A stretch of DNA of 64,000 nt from Bacillus luti (GTDB taxonomy: Bacteria > Bacillota > Bacilli > Bacillales > Bacillaceae_G). The notes beneath the pieces were generated by a model. It had not been told where the DNA came from, did no database searches, and was given only the letters and a program-made list of their open reading frames with translations. Made by a program: the position numbers and the translations under genes. Shown piece after piece: positions 16,462 through 26,186 of this stretch. Location of the stretch: contig NZ_MACI01000078.1 in assembly GCF_001884105.1 (NCBI RefSeq), forward strand, positions 62,001-126,000. The letters are read 5' to 3'. Position 1 is the first letter of the stretch. The number at the start of each line of letters is the position of its first letter.

Positions 16462-17901
16462 ATGGCAACATTAACTGAAGTGAAAAATGGAGTACGTATT
16501 GAAAAAGATTTTTTAGGTGAAAAAGAAGTGCCTAATTATGCATACTACGGTGTACAAACAATGCGTGCAGTGGAGAATTTCCCAATTACAGGGTACAAAA
16601 TTCATGAAGGCTTAATTAAAGCGTTCGCAATTGTAAAAAAAGCTGCAGCACTTGCTAATACAGATGTAGGAAGATTGGAACTAAATAAGGGCGGCGCGAT
16701 CGCAGAAGCTGCTCAAGAAATTCTTGATGGAAAGTGGCATGATCATTTCATCGTTGATCCAATTCAAGGCGGTGCAGGAACTTCAATGAATATGAACGCA
16801 AATGAAGTCATTGCCAATCGTGCCCTTGAATTATTAGGAATGGAAAAGGGAGACTATCATTATATTAGTCCAAACAGTCATGTGAATATGGCGCAATCAA
16901 CAAACGATGCATTCCCAACAGCGATTCATATCGCAACATTAAATGCATTAGAAGTCCTATTACAAACGATGGGCTATATGCATGATGTATTTGAATTAAA
17001 AGCAGAACAGTTCGACCATGTTATTAAAATGGGTCGTACACATTTACAAGACGCTGTGCCAATTCGTCTTGGACAAGAGTTTAAAGCGTACTCTCGCGTA
17101 CTTGAACGTGATATGAAACGTATTAAGCAATCACGTCAACATTTATATGAAGTAAATATGGGAGCGACTGCAGTTGGTACAGGATTAAATGCAGATCCAG
17201 AATATATTGAAGCAGTTGTAAAACATTTAGCTACAATTAGTGAATTACCACTTGTTGGTGCAGAAGATTTAGTAGATGCGACGCAAAATACGGATGCTTA
17301 TACTGAAGTATCTGCAGCACTTAAAGTATGTATGATGAACATGTCTAAAATTGCGAATGACCTTCGTCTAATGGCATCAGGTCCACGTGTTGGTTTAGCG
17401 GAAATTATGTTACCAGCTCGTCAACCAGGTTCATCTATTATGCCAGGGAAAGTAAACCCTGTTATGCCGGAAGTGATTAACCAAATTGCGTTCCAAGTAA
17501 TCGGTAACGACCATACGATTTGTCTTGCTTCAGAAGCAGGCCAATTAGAATTAAACGTTATGGAACCAGTGCTTGTTTTCAACTTACTGCAATCGATTAG
17601 CATTATGAATAACGGTTTCCGTGCCTTTACAGATAATTGCTTAAAAGGAATTGAAGCGAATGAAGATCGCTTAAAAGAGTATGTTGAGAAGAGTGTAGGA
17701 ATTATTACAGCCGTGAACCCTCATATCGGTTATGAAGCAGCAGCTCGTGTTGCGAAAGAAGCAATTGCAACAGGCCAATCCGTTCGAGAACTTTGTGTGA
17801 AAAATGGTGTGTTGTCACAAGAAGACTTAGAGTTAATTCTAGATCCATTCGAAATGACACATCCAGGGATTGCTGGAGCAACTCTTTTAAAGAAAAATTA
17901 A
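16462..17901 (+). CDS. aspA: Aspartate ammonia-lyase (aspartase)
   Basis: 479 residues of the fumarase/aspartase superfamily; converts L-aspartate to fumarate and ammonia in the cytosol. The superfamily signature is clear (SSIMPGKVNPVMPE near residues 323-336) and the length matches aspartases (about 470). THLQDAVPIRLGQEF and GGAGTSMNMNANEVI are further conserved blocks, favouring aspartase over fumarase through context. AAGGAGTG precedes the ATG, 24 bases after the symporter stop, so it is co-transcribed with it. Ends at a terminator hairpin. Confidence 0.94.
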   Translation: MATLTEVKNGVRIEKDFLGEKEVPNYAYYGVQTMRAVENFPITGYKIHEGLIKAFAIVKKAAALANTDVGRLELNKGGAIAEAAQEILDGKWHDHFIVDPIQGGAGTSMNMNANEVIANRALELLGMEKGDYHYISPNSHVNMAQSTNDAFPTAIHIATLNALEVLLQTMGYMHDVFELKAEQFDHVIKMGRTHLQDAVPIRLGQEFKAYSRVLERDMKRIKQSRQHLYEVNMGATAVGTGLNADPEYIEAVVKHLATISELPLVGAEDLVDATQNTDAYTEVSAALKVCMMNMSKIANDLRLMASGPRVGLAEIMLPARQPGSSIMPGKVNPVMPEVINQIAFQVIGNDHTICLASEAGQLELNVMEPVLVFNLLQSISIMNNGFRAFTDNCLKGIEANEDRLKEYVEKSVGIITAVNPHIGYEAAARVAKEAIATGQSVRELCVKNGVLSQEDLELILDPFEMTHPGIAGATLLKKN

Positions 17902-17903
17902 AA

Positions 17904-17932
17904 GAAGAGGGGGGACAAGCCCCTCTTTTTTG
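17904..17932 (+). terminator. Terminator between aspA and malic enzyme gene
   Basis: AGAGGGG / CCCCTCT stem followed by six T and G. Only 45 bases before the malic enzyme start, so partial read-through is likely. Confidence 0.8.
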
Positions 17933-17976
17933 TTTACAATATAGAAATGCTATATATGAATAGAGGTAGGGATGTT

Positions 17977-19689
17977 ATGAGCAAGTTTACAGTAGCTTCT
18001 AATGGTTCATTAGAAACGACATTAAGAGGAGTAGAAGTATTATCAACACCACTTTTAAATAAAGGGGTAGCTTTCACGCAAGAAGAGAGAGAAGAATTAG
18101 GTTTAAAAGGGTTATTACCGCCAGCGGTTTTAACGTTAGAAGAACAAGCGCGCCGGGCATACGAACAATTTTGTTCCCAGCCGGATGATTTATTAAAGAA
18201 TGTATACTTAACAGCGTTACATGATCGAAATGAAGTATTATTTTATCGTATATTAACAGATCATTTACGTGAAATGTTACCAATTGTATATACACCTACT
18301 GTTGGTGTAGCGATTCAAAGATACAGTCATGAATACCGTAAACCACGCGGCGTTTATTTATCAGTTAACGACCCTTCAGGTATTGAAGAAGCATTCAATA
18401 ATATCGGTGCAACAGCTGAAAACATTGATTTAGTCGTTGTAACAGATGGAGAAGGCATATTAGGAATTGGTGACTGGGGTGTTGGTGGCATTAACATCGC
18501 AATCGGAAAATTAGCTGTTTATACGGCGGCAGTTGGAATCGATCCTAGCCGTGTATTACCGGTAATTTTAGATGTAGGTACAAACCGTGAGGAACTATTA
18601 AACAATCCATTTTATATTGGAAATCGTCATCCACGTATAACGGGTGAATCTTACGATGAATTTATTGATACGTTTGTACAAGCGGTAAATAAACAATTCC
18701 CGAAAGCACTTTTACATTGGGAAGATTTCAGTTCTCGCAATGCACGAAAAATTTTAGATAAATACCGTCATGACGTATGTACGTTTAATGATGATATTCA
18801 AGGTACAGGTGCAGTTTCACTTGCTGCTGTATTATCAGCGGTGAAAGCTTCTGGTGTACCACTAAGTGAACACCGCGTTGTTGTGTTTGGCGCTGGTACA
18901 GCTGGAATCGGTATCGCAGATCAAGTAAGAGATGCAATGGTCCGCGCTGGCTTATCAGAAGAAGAGTCACATAATCGTTTCTGGTGTATTGACCGAAACG
19001 GATTAGTTACAGATAACATGGAAGATCTTCTTGATTTCCAAATTCCATATGCAAGAAAAGAAGCAGAAGTAAGTGAGTGGAAAGAAAATGATGTAATCGG
19101 ACTTGCTGAAGTTGTAAAACATGTACAACCGACAATTTTAATTGGTACATCTACTGTGGCGGGCGCATTTAAAGAAGAGATTATTAAAGAAATGGCTTCT
19201 CACGTAGAAAGACCAATCATTTTACCAATGTCGAATCCGACGCCACTTGCTGAAGCAAAACCAGTAGATTTAATTGAATGGACAGAAGGAAGAGCATTAG
19301 TTGCAACAGGAAGTCCATTTGAACCAGTTACGTATAACGGTGTAACGTACGTTATCGGGCAATCAAATAACGCACTTATTTTCCCAGGACTTGGTCTTGG
19401 AACAATTGTTGTGCGTGCAAGCGTCATGACGGATGGAATGTTCGCAGCAGCAGCTGAAGCAGTTGCAAGCATGGTAGATACAAGTCAGCCAGGAGCACCT
19501 ATCTTGCCAGAAGTTGAAGAGTTACGTAATATCTCCGAAATGGTTGCAATTGAAGTAGCGAAAGTTGCAGTTGCAGAAGGTGTTGCTAGAGAGAAATTAA
19601 GTGATAATGATATCAAGATTGCGGTGAAAGAAGCAATGTGGATGCCAGAGTATCGCCAAATAAAAGCGGTAGAAAAGGTTAGAATATAG
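17977..19689 (+). CDS. NAD-type malic enzyme
   Basis: 570-residue full-length malic enzyme: malate + NAD(P)+ to pyruvate + CO2 + NAD(P)H. Conserved blocks are YTPTVG, the malic signature [18 protein letters not shown] (core GILGLGD-like), [11 protein letters not shown], and the Rossmann motif [15 protein letters not shown] 17977 has AGAGGTAGGG 6 bases upstream; an earlier ATG at 17956 lacks a site. The family size matches B. subtilis MalS/MaeA rather than the shorter YtsJ. With the symporter and aspartase it completes a route aspartate - fumarate - malate - pyruvate, fumarase being supplied from elsewhere. Confidence 0.93.
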   Translation: MSKFTVASNGSLETTLRGVEVLSTPLLNKGVAFTQEEREELGLKGLLPPAVLTLEEQARRAYEQFCSQPDDLLKNVYLTALHDRNEVLFYRILTDHLREMLPIVYTPTVGVAIQRYSHEYRKPRGVYLSVNDPSGIEEAFNNIGATAENIDLVVVTDGEGILGIGDWGVGGINIAIGKLAVYTAAVGIDPSRVLPVILDVGTNREELLNNPFYIGNRHPRITGESYDEFIDTFVQAVNKQFPKALLHWEDFSSRNARKILDKYRHDVCTFNDDIQGTGAVSLAAVLSAVKASGVPLSEHRVVVFGAGTAGIGIADQVRDAMVRAGLSEEESHNRFWCIDRNGLVTDNMEDLLDFQIPYARKEAEVSEWKENDVIGLAEVVKHVQPTILIGTSTVAGAFKEEIIKEMASHVERPIILPMSNPTPLAEAKPVDLIEWTEGRALVATGSPFEPVTYNGVTYVIGQSNNALIFPGLGLGTIVVRASVMTDGMFAAAAEAVASMVDTSQPGAPILPEVEELRNISEMVAIEVAKVAVAEGVAREKLSDNDIKIAVKEAMWMPEYRQIKAVEKVRI

Positions 19690-19690
19690 A

Positions 19691-19727
19691 AATAAAGCCC
19701 GTTTATTATTATAAGCGGGCTTTATTT
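19691..19727 (+). terminator. Terminator after malic enzyme gene
   Basis: AATAAAGCCCGTTT / AAGCGGGCTTTATT hairpin. The sensor gene begins about 30 bases later, so it needs read-through or its own promoter. Confidence 0.8.
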
Positions 19728-19761
19728 GTACGATTGAAAAAATGCATAGGAAGTGGCACTT

Positions 19762-21051
19762 TTGAATTGGAATCAATTATGGAAGAATGATATGTCTCTT
19801 TTAATTATATTAATGGTCGTTGTTCCGATTGCTGGAGAGCTGAATTTTCATCCTTTTAACGATACGTTTCGTGTTAGCTTTGGGACACCGCTATTCTTCT
19901 TTCTATTACTATTTTTAAGAAGAGTACCAGCTGCTGCTGCAGGTATTCTTGTTGGTATATGTGTAGTCTTATTCCGTGTATGTCTTGATTGGGTGTTGCA
20001 AGGTTCATTTCATATGACAGAATCATTTTATTTGCGCTATCCTGTGTTCTTCTATTATTTTATTTATGGAAGTCTTTTTTCGCTTTGTAGAGTGAATAAG
20101 TTTCATCAGAAGCCAATCGTTATTGGGTGCCTTGGAATTACAATTGAAATTATCGCGAGTATGTCAGAACTTGCGATTTATCATATGGTAGTGCTCGGTA
20201 CAACAATAACGGTTTCTGAAGTAAATAAGTTAATTATTATTGCTATTTTTCGTAGTTTCTTTGCACTCGGTTTTTTAAATATGATGAACTTATATGAAAC
20301 GAAATTAAAAGAATCACAAGTGCGAAAAGAAAATGAAAATATGCTAATGCACCTGTCTAATTTATATGTAGAATCTGTTCATTTAAAGAAAACGTTACAA
20401 AATGCGGAGTTAATTACACAAGAAGCATATCAATTATATCGGAACTTGCAAGTAATCAATGATTCGAATGGTAAAACAGCATTGAAAATAGCGGGAGAAG
20501 TACATGAAATAAAAAAAGATAATCAAAGAATCTTTGCAGGATTGTCTAAACTATTATTAGATAAAAATGTAGCTGAGTATGTAGAAGGACATGAACTTGC
20601 AGAAATGATTGTGAGAATAAATGAGAAGTATGCTGAAATGTTAGAAAAAGATATACATTTTTCTAAACATATAGAAGGTGAGCACGCTGCATATCACGTG
20701 TATACAGTGTTATCAATTTTCAATAATTTAGTTGCCAATGCAGTTGAAGCAATTGAAGATAGAGGTCTTATTCGTATTAATTTATATAAACGAGATCAAC
20801 ATGTAATCTTTGAGGTAATTGACGATGGGCCTGGTATTGCACAAAAGTATAAAAAATTAGTGTTTAAGCCTGGGTTTACTTCAAAGTATGATCAAACGGG
20901 AACACCATCCACAGGAATTGGACTTTCTTACATACACGAAATGGTAACAGAGCTTGGTGGAGAAGTAAGATTAGAAGACAATGAAACTGGAAGAGGCTGC
21001 AAGTTCATCGTTTGTGTACCAGAGGATAGTTTAAAGCGGGAAGGAGAATAG
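19762..21051 (+). CDS. glnK: Sensor histidine kinase, GlnK (YcbA)-like
   Basis: About 429 residues with a membrane N-terminus of five to six helices (to about residue 180), a coiled linker, a phosphoacceptor region GEVHEIKKDNQRIFAGL near residue 250 and an HATPase_c domain (NNLVANAVEAIED, DDGPGIA, STGIGLSYIHEMV). The HEIKKDNQ box and partner regulator match B. subtilis GlnK, which responds to glutamine. TTG 19762 follows AAGTGG by 5 bases; GTG 19753 is an alternative. Here the context points to glutamate/aspartate or a dicarboxylate as the signal, which is an inference. Confidence 0.82.
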   Translation: MNWNQLWKNDMSLLIILMVVVPIAGELNFHPFNDTFRVSFGTPLFFFLLLFLRRVPAAAAGILVGICVVLFRVCLDWVLQGSFHMTESFYLRYPVFFYYFIYGSLFSLCRVNKFHQKPIVIGCLGITIEIIASMSELAIYHMVVLGTTITVSEVNKLIIIAIFRSFFALGFLNMMNLYETKLKESQVRKENENMLMHLSNLYVESVHLKKTLQNAELITQEAYQLYRNLQVINDSNGKTALKIAGEVHEIKKDNQRIFAGLSKLLLDKNVAEYVEGHELAEMIVRINEKYAEMLEKDIHFSKHIEGEHAAYHVYTVLSIFNNLVANAVEAIEDRGLIRINLYKRDQHVIFEVIDDGPGIAQKYKKLVFKPGFTSKYDQTGTPSTGIGLSYIHEMVTELGGEVRLEDNETGRGCKFIVCVPEDSLKREGE

Positions 21052-21053
21052 GG

Positions 21054-21986
21054 TTGTTTTATTATATTGTAGATGATGATGAAGTTTTCCGTTCGATGCT
21101 TTCGCAAATTATTGAGGATGGCGATCTTGGGGAAGTAATTGGAGAATCGGAAGATGGAGCGTTTATTGAAGCGGAACAGTTAAATTATAAAAAAGTAGAT
21201 ATTTTATTTATTGATTTACTCATGCCGATGAGAGACGGCATTGAAACAGTTCGCCATATAGCGCCTTCATTCAATGGGAAAATTATTATGATTTCCCAAG
21301 TTGAATCGAAACAGCTCATTGGTGAGGCGTATACACTTGGTGTGGAGTATTATATTACGAAACCACTAAACAAAATTGAAGTTGAATCTGTCGTACGAAA
21401 AGTAATGGAACGGATTCGCTTAGAGCGTTCCATACATGATATTCAAAAATCATTGAATAACGTGTTTCAGTGGGAGCAGCCGCAAATGCGCAATGAACCG
21501 GTGCAAGAAGCAAAAAAGATAGCAGATTCAGGACGTTTCTTACTATCAGAACTCGGTATCGCAGGAGAAAATGGAAGTAAGGATTTACTTAGTATGCTGG
21601 AATATTTATATGGGCAAGAAAAGGCGCAAACATTTGAATTTGGATTTCCTGCGTTAAAAGATATTTTCCACTATATTACGATAAAAAAATTAGGAGACGG
21701 AGCTTTACATACGGATATCGATAAAGAGAAAAAAGCATCTGAACAAAGAGTGCGCAGAGCGATTTATCAGTCGTTAAATCATTTGGCTTCTTTAGGATTA
21801 ACAGATTTTTCAAATCCGAAATTTGAAAGCTATGCTCCGAAATTTTTTGATTTTACGATAGTTAGAAAACGGATGACAGAAATGACAAAGGAAGAATTTG
21901 CAGTTTCAGGTCATACGCGGATAAACACGAAAAAGTTTATTCAAGTGTTGTATTTTGAGGCGAAACGGTTGATGGAGATAGATTGA
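21054..21986 (+). CDS. glnL: Response regulator, GlnL (YcbB)-like
   Basis: 310 residues: receiver domain with DDD at 7-9, phosphoacceptor D54 in FIDLLMP and K at about 109 (ITKPLNK), then a long C-terminal YcbB-type DNA-binding domain (LKDIFHYITIKKLGD, EQRVRRAIYQSLNHLASLGL) instead of a normal winged helix. TTG start 6 bases after AAGGAGA and 2 bases after the kinase stop. B. subtilis GlnL binds TTTTGT direct repeats; such repeats lie upstream of the symporter gene, so it probably activates the aspartate cluster. Confidence 0.85.
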   Translation: MFYYIVDDDEVFRSMLSQIIEDGDLGEVIGESEDGAFIEAEQLNYKKVDILFIDLLMPMRDGIETVRHIAPSFNGKIIMISQVESKQLIGEAYTLGVEYYITKPLNKIEVESVVRKVMERIRLERSIHDIQKSLNNVFQWEQPQMRNEPVQEAKKIADSGRFLLSELGIAGENGSKDLLSMLEYLYGQEKAQTFEFGFPALKDIFHYITIKKLGDGALHTDIDKEKKASEQRVRRAIYQSLNHLASLGLTDFSNPKFESYAPKFFDFTIVRKRMTEMTKEEFAVSGHTRINTKKFIQVLYFEAKRLMEID

Positions 21987-22209
21987 AAAATACGATATAG
22001 GGTATAAACATTGATAAACCAAATCTTACATTGATTTGGTTTATTTTGTGTCGAAAAGTATTTTCTGAATAAATGAACAATTTGTGAAAAACGCTATTGA
22101 ATTTGATAATAGGAATAGATTAATATATTTATGAGTTTCCAAAAAAATGAAAAGAAAGGAGTTAATAGCGGAAACGTATGTATTTGAAAAAAAGAAAGGG
22201 GATAAGTAG

Positions 22210-25200
22210 TTGGGAGGAAAATATAAGCATTTAAAAAACGTATTAACAATTTGTATAATTGCTATTTTATGTTTACAGTTACCAGGTTTTTATGTAAAGG
22301 CAAATGGGGAAGAAACAACTAAAGAAGAAAGAAAATTCGAAATAAAAAGTGTTCAAGAGGCTGGTAAGAGTAATAACCCAGACATTTCAGTATCCACATT
22401 AGATGATAATGTGAAAGCGGAACAGCTAGCGAAAAAACTCGTTGGTGATGGAGTGGAAATTCGAAATGTGAAATATAAAGGTGCAAATCAGGCAGCTGGC
22501 ACAGTGCAAGCGAAGCGAAATATTTTTGGAATTGAAGACGGAGTTATTTTAAGTACAGGTAATGCGAAAGGTATTATAGGACCAAATAAGTATAGAAGTT
22601 ACACACAGATTAATAATCAGCCCGGTGATAGTCATGTAGAACGATTGCTAGGGAATGGAACGAAAACATTTGATGCGAGTGTTTTAGAGTTTGAGTTTAA
22701 GCCAACGAAAGAAATAATGAATGTACAGTATGCGCTTGCTTCAGAGGAGTATGAGGAATTTTCGGATTATAGTGATGCGATAGGGATGTTTATTAACGAG
22801 AAAAATATAGCGGTTATAGACAATTGGACTAGGAGTTCAGTCACAACTTCCAGTGTTAACAAGTGGAGTAATAGAGAGTACTATATCTCGAATACAGACG
22901 CTTCAGAAAATACGGAAATGGACGGAATGACTACAGTATTAAATACTAGCTCTAACTTAAAAGTAAAAGATTGGAATAAGATCAAGCTAGTAATAGCGGA
23001 TGGAAAGGATAATGGCGTAGATTCAAATGTACTTGTTAAACCATTTATATTTGAAGATATACCCTCCCCAGTAGAGTATGATCACGTTTACGTTGATGGA
23101 TGGAGAGTAGAGGATACAGGTACTGATAAGGCAAAAGTCAGTGTTAATATTGTAAGAACAGGAAATACAAATAAAGACGATAGCGTGGAGTGGAAATTAA
23201 CTCTTCCTCAGAAAGGTGCTAGTGTAACGAAAAATCAGGGGAAAGTATTTTTTGAGAAAGGCGAACTTAAGAAAACGCTTCAAATAGAAGTAAGTAAACA
23301 AGATCGTGATTTGCAACTTTCTTTACATGGAGCGAGAGATGGAGCAACTACTTTTCAGGATTCAATTAGTATATTTATGTATAGAATTGTTATCGAACCC
23401 CAACGGATGAAATTAAAAGTTGGTGAAGAGAAAACGTTTAAAGTAGTGGCTAAGTACAATGATGGCCAAGAAAAAGATATTACTGAGAATGTTGAAATAG
23501 TAGTAAATGATACTAGTGTTGCGAAGTTAGATCCGAAAAATAAAATAATAGCACAAAATGCTGGAGTAACGGGTGTGGACATAAAGTATGGTGAAGAGAG
23601 CACTTGGGCTACGATAGAAGTCGAAAAAACATTAAAAGATATTGAGCTAGATAGAGATAATTTTGTATTAGTAGATAAAAATGTAGGATATATCGATGTA
23701 AGAGCAATTTATGATGGTGGATTAGTGGAAAGTATATATGGGAATGTAAAATTAACAAGCTCAGATGAAAATGTTGCGCGTATCATTGGTTTTAATAGTT
23801 TTCGAGCTGTAAATGAAGGAGAGGCAGTTATTACAGTAGAGTATGGTGGAATTAAGAAAACGGCAAAGGTAACTGTGAAAAAATCAAATCGTAAATTGAA
23901 AGAAATTTATGTTGCTCCTACTATTAATCCAGTAGTAATAGAAGGAGAAAATTATCATTTTGCTGTTGTAGCATCATATGATGATTGGTACCGTGAAGAT
24001 GTTACGGGAAAATCTGAAATATCTGTTGCTAATAAAGATATTGCTGAATTAATAAATGATTCAATGTATGGTTCAATGTATGTGAAAGGAAAGAAAGAGG
24101 GAGAAACAAAGGTTAAAGTAAATTATGAAGGTTTAACAATAGAGGGGACAGTAAAGGTAGAAAAACAATTGAAAGAAGTAGTAACTGATAAAAATCAGCT
24201 TACATTAAAAGAAGGCTCTAAAGATAAAATTGTAGTAAAAGCAAAGTATGACAATAGTGAGAAGGATATTACAGATCAAGTAAGTTTTTGGATAAATGAT
24301 GAGAATATCGCTAAAATTACAGCTAATGGAGAGGTTAGAGGGCTTAAACAAGGGCAAGCGACTCTTGTTGGTGATTATAGAGGAGAAAGGATACGTATCC
24401 CGGTATACGTTGAAAACGGTCTGAAAGACATTGAATTCGAAGCATCAAATATAACGTTGCTTATTAGTGATATGAAAAAGTTACAAGTAACAGGAGTTTA
24501 TGAAGAGAACTACCGTTCATCAATTAATAATGAAGCAACATTTGCTAGTAACAACGACAACGTGAAAGTCGATAAGTATGGATTTATAACAGCACAAAAA
24601 GAAGGAGAATCTATTATTACAGTATCTGTAAGAGATATAAAAAAGGAAGTGAAAGTAAAAGTAGAGAATCCTCTTGTGGCATTACAAGTTGGTACGAAGA
24701 AAATTGCATTAAAAACGAAAGAGGCATACGAACTAAAAGTTACAGGAGTATATGAAGATGGTTCGCTGAAAGATGTTACGAAAAGTGCGAATTTTAAATC
24801 TTCTAATCCATCTGTAGTAGCAATAGATGCTTCTGGGAAGTTGGTAGCTCAAGATAAAAAAGGAACTGCAACTGTTACGATAACGAAAGATAAACAAAGT
24901 TTGAACATTCCTGTTGAAGTAACAGAAAAAGAGACTGGTTTAATATTAGAAGTACAAGATGGAAATGGACGCGGAATGGATAGTGTTAATGTTGTGTTAG
25001 AAGATTCGAAAGAAAATAAACAAAAGTTAATAACAGGTAGCAATGGTACTTTGTCGTTAAAACCACAAGAAGGTGCTTATAAAGTATACGTTTATAAAAA
25101 AGGCTATAAACCAGTTGCTGTAGACGTAGTTGTAAAGAATGATGAGCGGACGAAGCAAAAAGTCACATTAGAACCTTCACAGTTATTTGATGGAAAGATG

Positions 25201-26136
25201 AACGTAACTCAAATGTCGAAAGAAGAAATAGAGAAGGCTGGTATTGATGTCAATCATCCTGATAATCGCCACGTGTATAAGTTTGAACTGCATTTGAAAA
25301 TAGATAATGAGGATAAAAAAGTTGATTACATTATTAATAATGTAGGTAAAGTTATACAAGGTGATTTAAACGTGTCGATTGGTAGTGGTGCAAGTGAGGT
25401 TAATGTGTACCCAGTTGTTATTCAAAATGAACGTTTCCAAGAAAAAGAAGCGCCTCCTGCAGTTGGATATATGGTAGTCCCAGGGAAAGTAAGTTGGCTG
25501 AAAGAGTTCTTTAAAGTGGAAGTGATGATTCAAAGTTTCGCAGACGAACCATTTGAATTAACGAATACAAATGTATCACTAAATTTACCAGAAGGATTAA
25601 GTTTAGCTCCGATTTCCGAAAAACAAACTGACACAATCCATTTAGGAACGATAGGGGGAAATGAGGTTAAGAAAGCTGAGTGGTATATTCGTGGAGATAA
25701 AAAAGGTGAATATCATTTGAATGCTAATTTCTCATCTACATTATATCCATTTGATGAGCGACTTTCTGCCGAGTTTAAAACAGCTAAGCCAATTGAAGTG
25801 TACGGGGAAGACGGAGTGAAGATGCATATTAAAGTAGATAAAAAAGCATATAGAGGTCTTCCATATGTAGTTAGGGTAGGGATTGAAAATAAATCGCCAA
25901 ACGTTATTTATGACTTACAAGTAGAGTTAAATGAAGAAGAAAAGAAAAACTTTGTTTATACACCAGGAACAGAGTTGAAGCGAGTTGTTAATTCTATTCC
26001 GTCAGGGGAAACGGTATGGCTTGATTATTTATTGTTACCTAAAATTTCAGGAGATTTAAATATTGGAAAATCATTCATTAAAAAGGCTGGAGACGGTATA
26101 AACATAGAGACTGTTCTTTCTACAATTGATGAATAA
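22210..26136 (+). CDS. Secreted choice-of-anchor-L protein with Ig-like repeats
   Basis: 1308 residues. TTG start about 7 bases after AAAGGGGAT, then a signal peptide (hydrophobic core TICIIAILCLQLPGF, cleavage near residue 31). Residues about 50-270 form a choice-of-anchor-L domain (AEQLAKKLVGDGVEI, VILSTGNAKGI, ASEEYEEFSDYSDAIGMFIN). After that come a Calx-beta-like segment, then at least six bacterial Ig-like (BIG2) units of about 85 residues, each with a DITxxVxxxxxDxxVAKI-type strand, a carboxypeptidase-regulatory-like domain near 910-990, and a C-terminal beta region. No LPXTG, SLH or membrane anchor is visible. It lies 50 bases before the SLH protein gene, so the two surface proteins are likely co-made. 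Confidence 0.85.
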   Translation: MGGKYKHLKNVLTICIIAILCLQLPGFYVKANGEETTKEERKFEIKSVQEAGKSNNPDISVSTLDDNVKAEQLAKKLVGDGVEIRNVKYKGANQAAGTVQAKRNIFGIEDGVILSTGNAKGIIGPNKYRSYTQINNQPGDSHVERLLGNGTKTFDASVLEFEFKPTKEIMNVQYALASEEYEEFSDYSDAIGMFINEKNIAVIDNWTRSSVTTSSVNKWSNREYYISNTDASENTEMDGMTTVLNTSSNLKVKDWNKIKLVIADGKDNGVDSNVLVKPFIFEDIPSPVEYDHVYVDGWRVEDTGTDKAKVSVNIVRTGNTNKDDSVEWKLTLPQKGASVTKNQGKVFFEKGELKKTLQIEVSKQDRDLQLSLHGARDGATTFQDSISIFMYRIVIEPQRMKLKVGEEKTFKVVAKYNDGQEKDITENVEIVVNDTSVAKLDPKNKIIAQNAGVTGVDIKYGEESTWATIEVEKTLKDIELDRDNFVLVDKNVGYIDVRAIYDGGLVESIYGNVKLTSSDENVARIIGFNSFRAVNEGEAVITVEYGGIKKTAKVTVKKSNRKLKEIYVAPTINPVVIEGENYHFAVVASYDDWYREDVTGKSEISVANKDIAELINDSMYGSMYVKGKKEGETKVKVNYEGLTIEGTVKVEKQLKEVVTDKNQLTLKEGSKDKIVVKAKYDNSEKDITDQVSFWINDENIAKITANGEVRGLKQGQATLVGDYRGERIRIPVYVENGLKDIEFEASNITLLISDMKKLQVTGVYEENYRSSINNEATFASNNDNVKVDKYGFITAQKEGESIITVSVRDIKKEVKVKVENPLVALQVGTKKIALKTKEAYELKVTGVYEDGSLKDVTKSANFKSSNPSVVAIDASGKLVAQDKKGTATVTITKDKQSLNIPVEVTEKETGLILEVQDGNGRGMDSVNVVLEDSKENKQKLITGSNGTLSLKPQEGAYKVYVYKKGYKPVAVDVVVKNDERTKQKVTLEPSQLFDGKMNVTQMSKEEIEKAGIDVNHPDNRHVYKFELHLKIDNEDKKVDYIINNVGKVIQGDLNVSIGSGASEVNVYPVVIQNERFQEKEAPPAVGYMVVPGKVSWLKEFFKVEVMIQSFADEPFELTNTNVSLNLPEGLSLAPISEKQTDTIHLGTIGGNEVKKAEWYIRGDKKGEYHLNANFSSTLYPFDERLSAEFKTAKPIEVYGEDGVKMHIKVDKKAYRGLPYVVRVGIENKSPNVIYDLQVELNEEEKKNFVYTPGTELKRVVNSIPSGETVWLDYLLLPKISGDLNIGKSFIKKAGDGINIETVLSTIDE

Positions 26137-26186
26137 TTCGATGCGGTTATCTTTATTTCATTTTGAATGCAAAAGGGGAATACGGG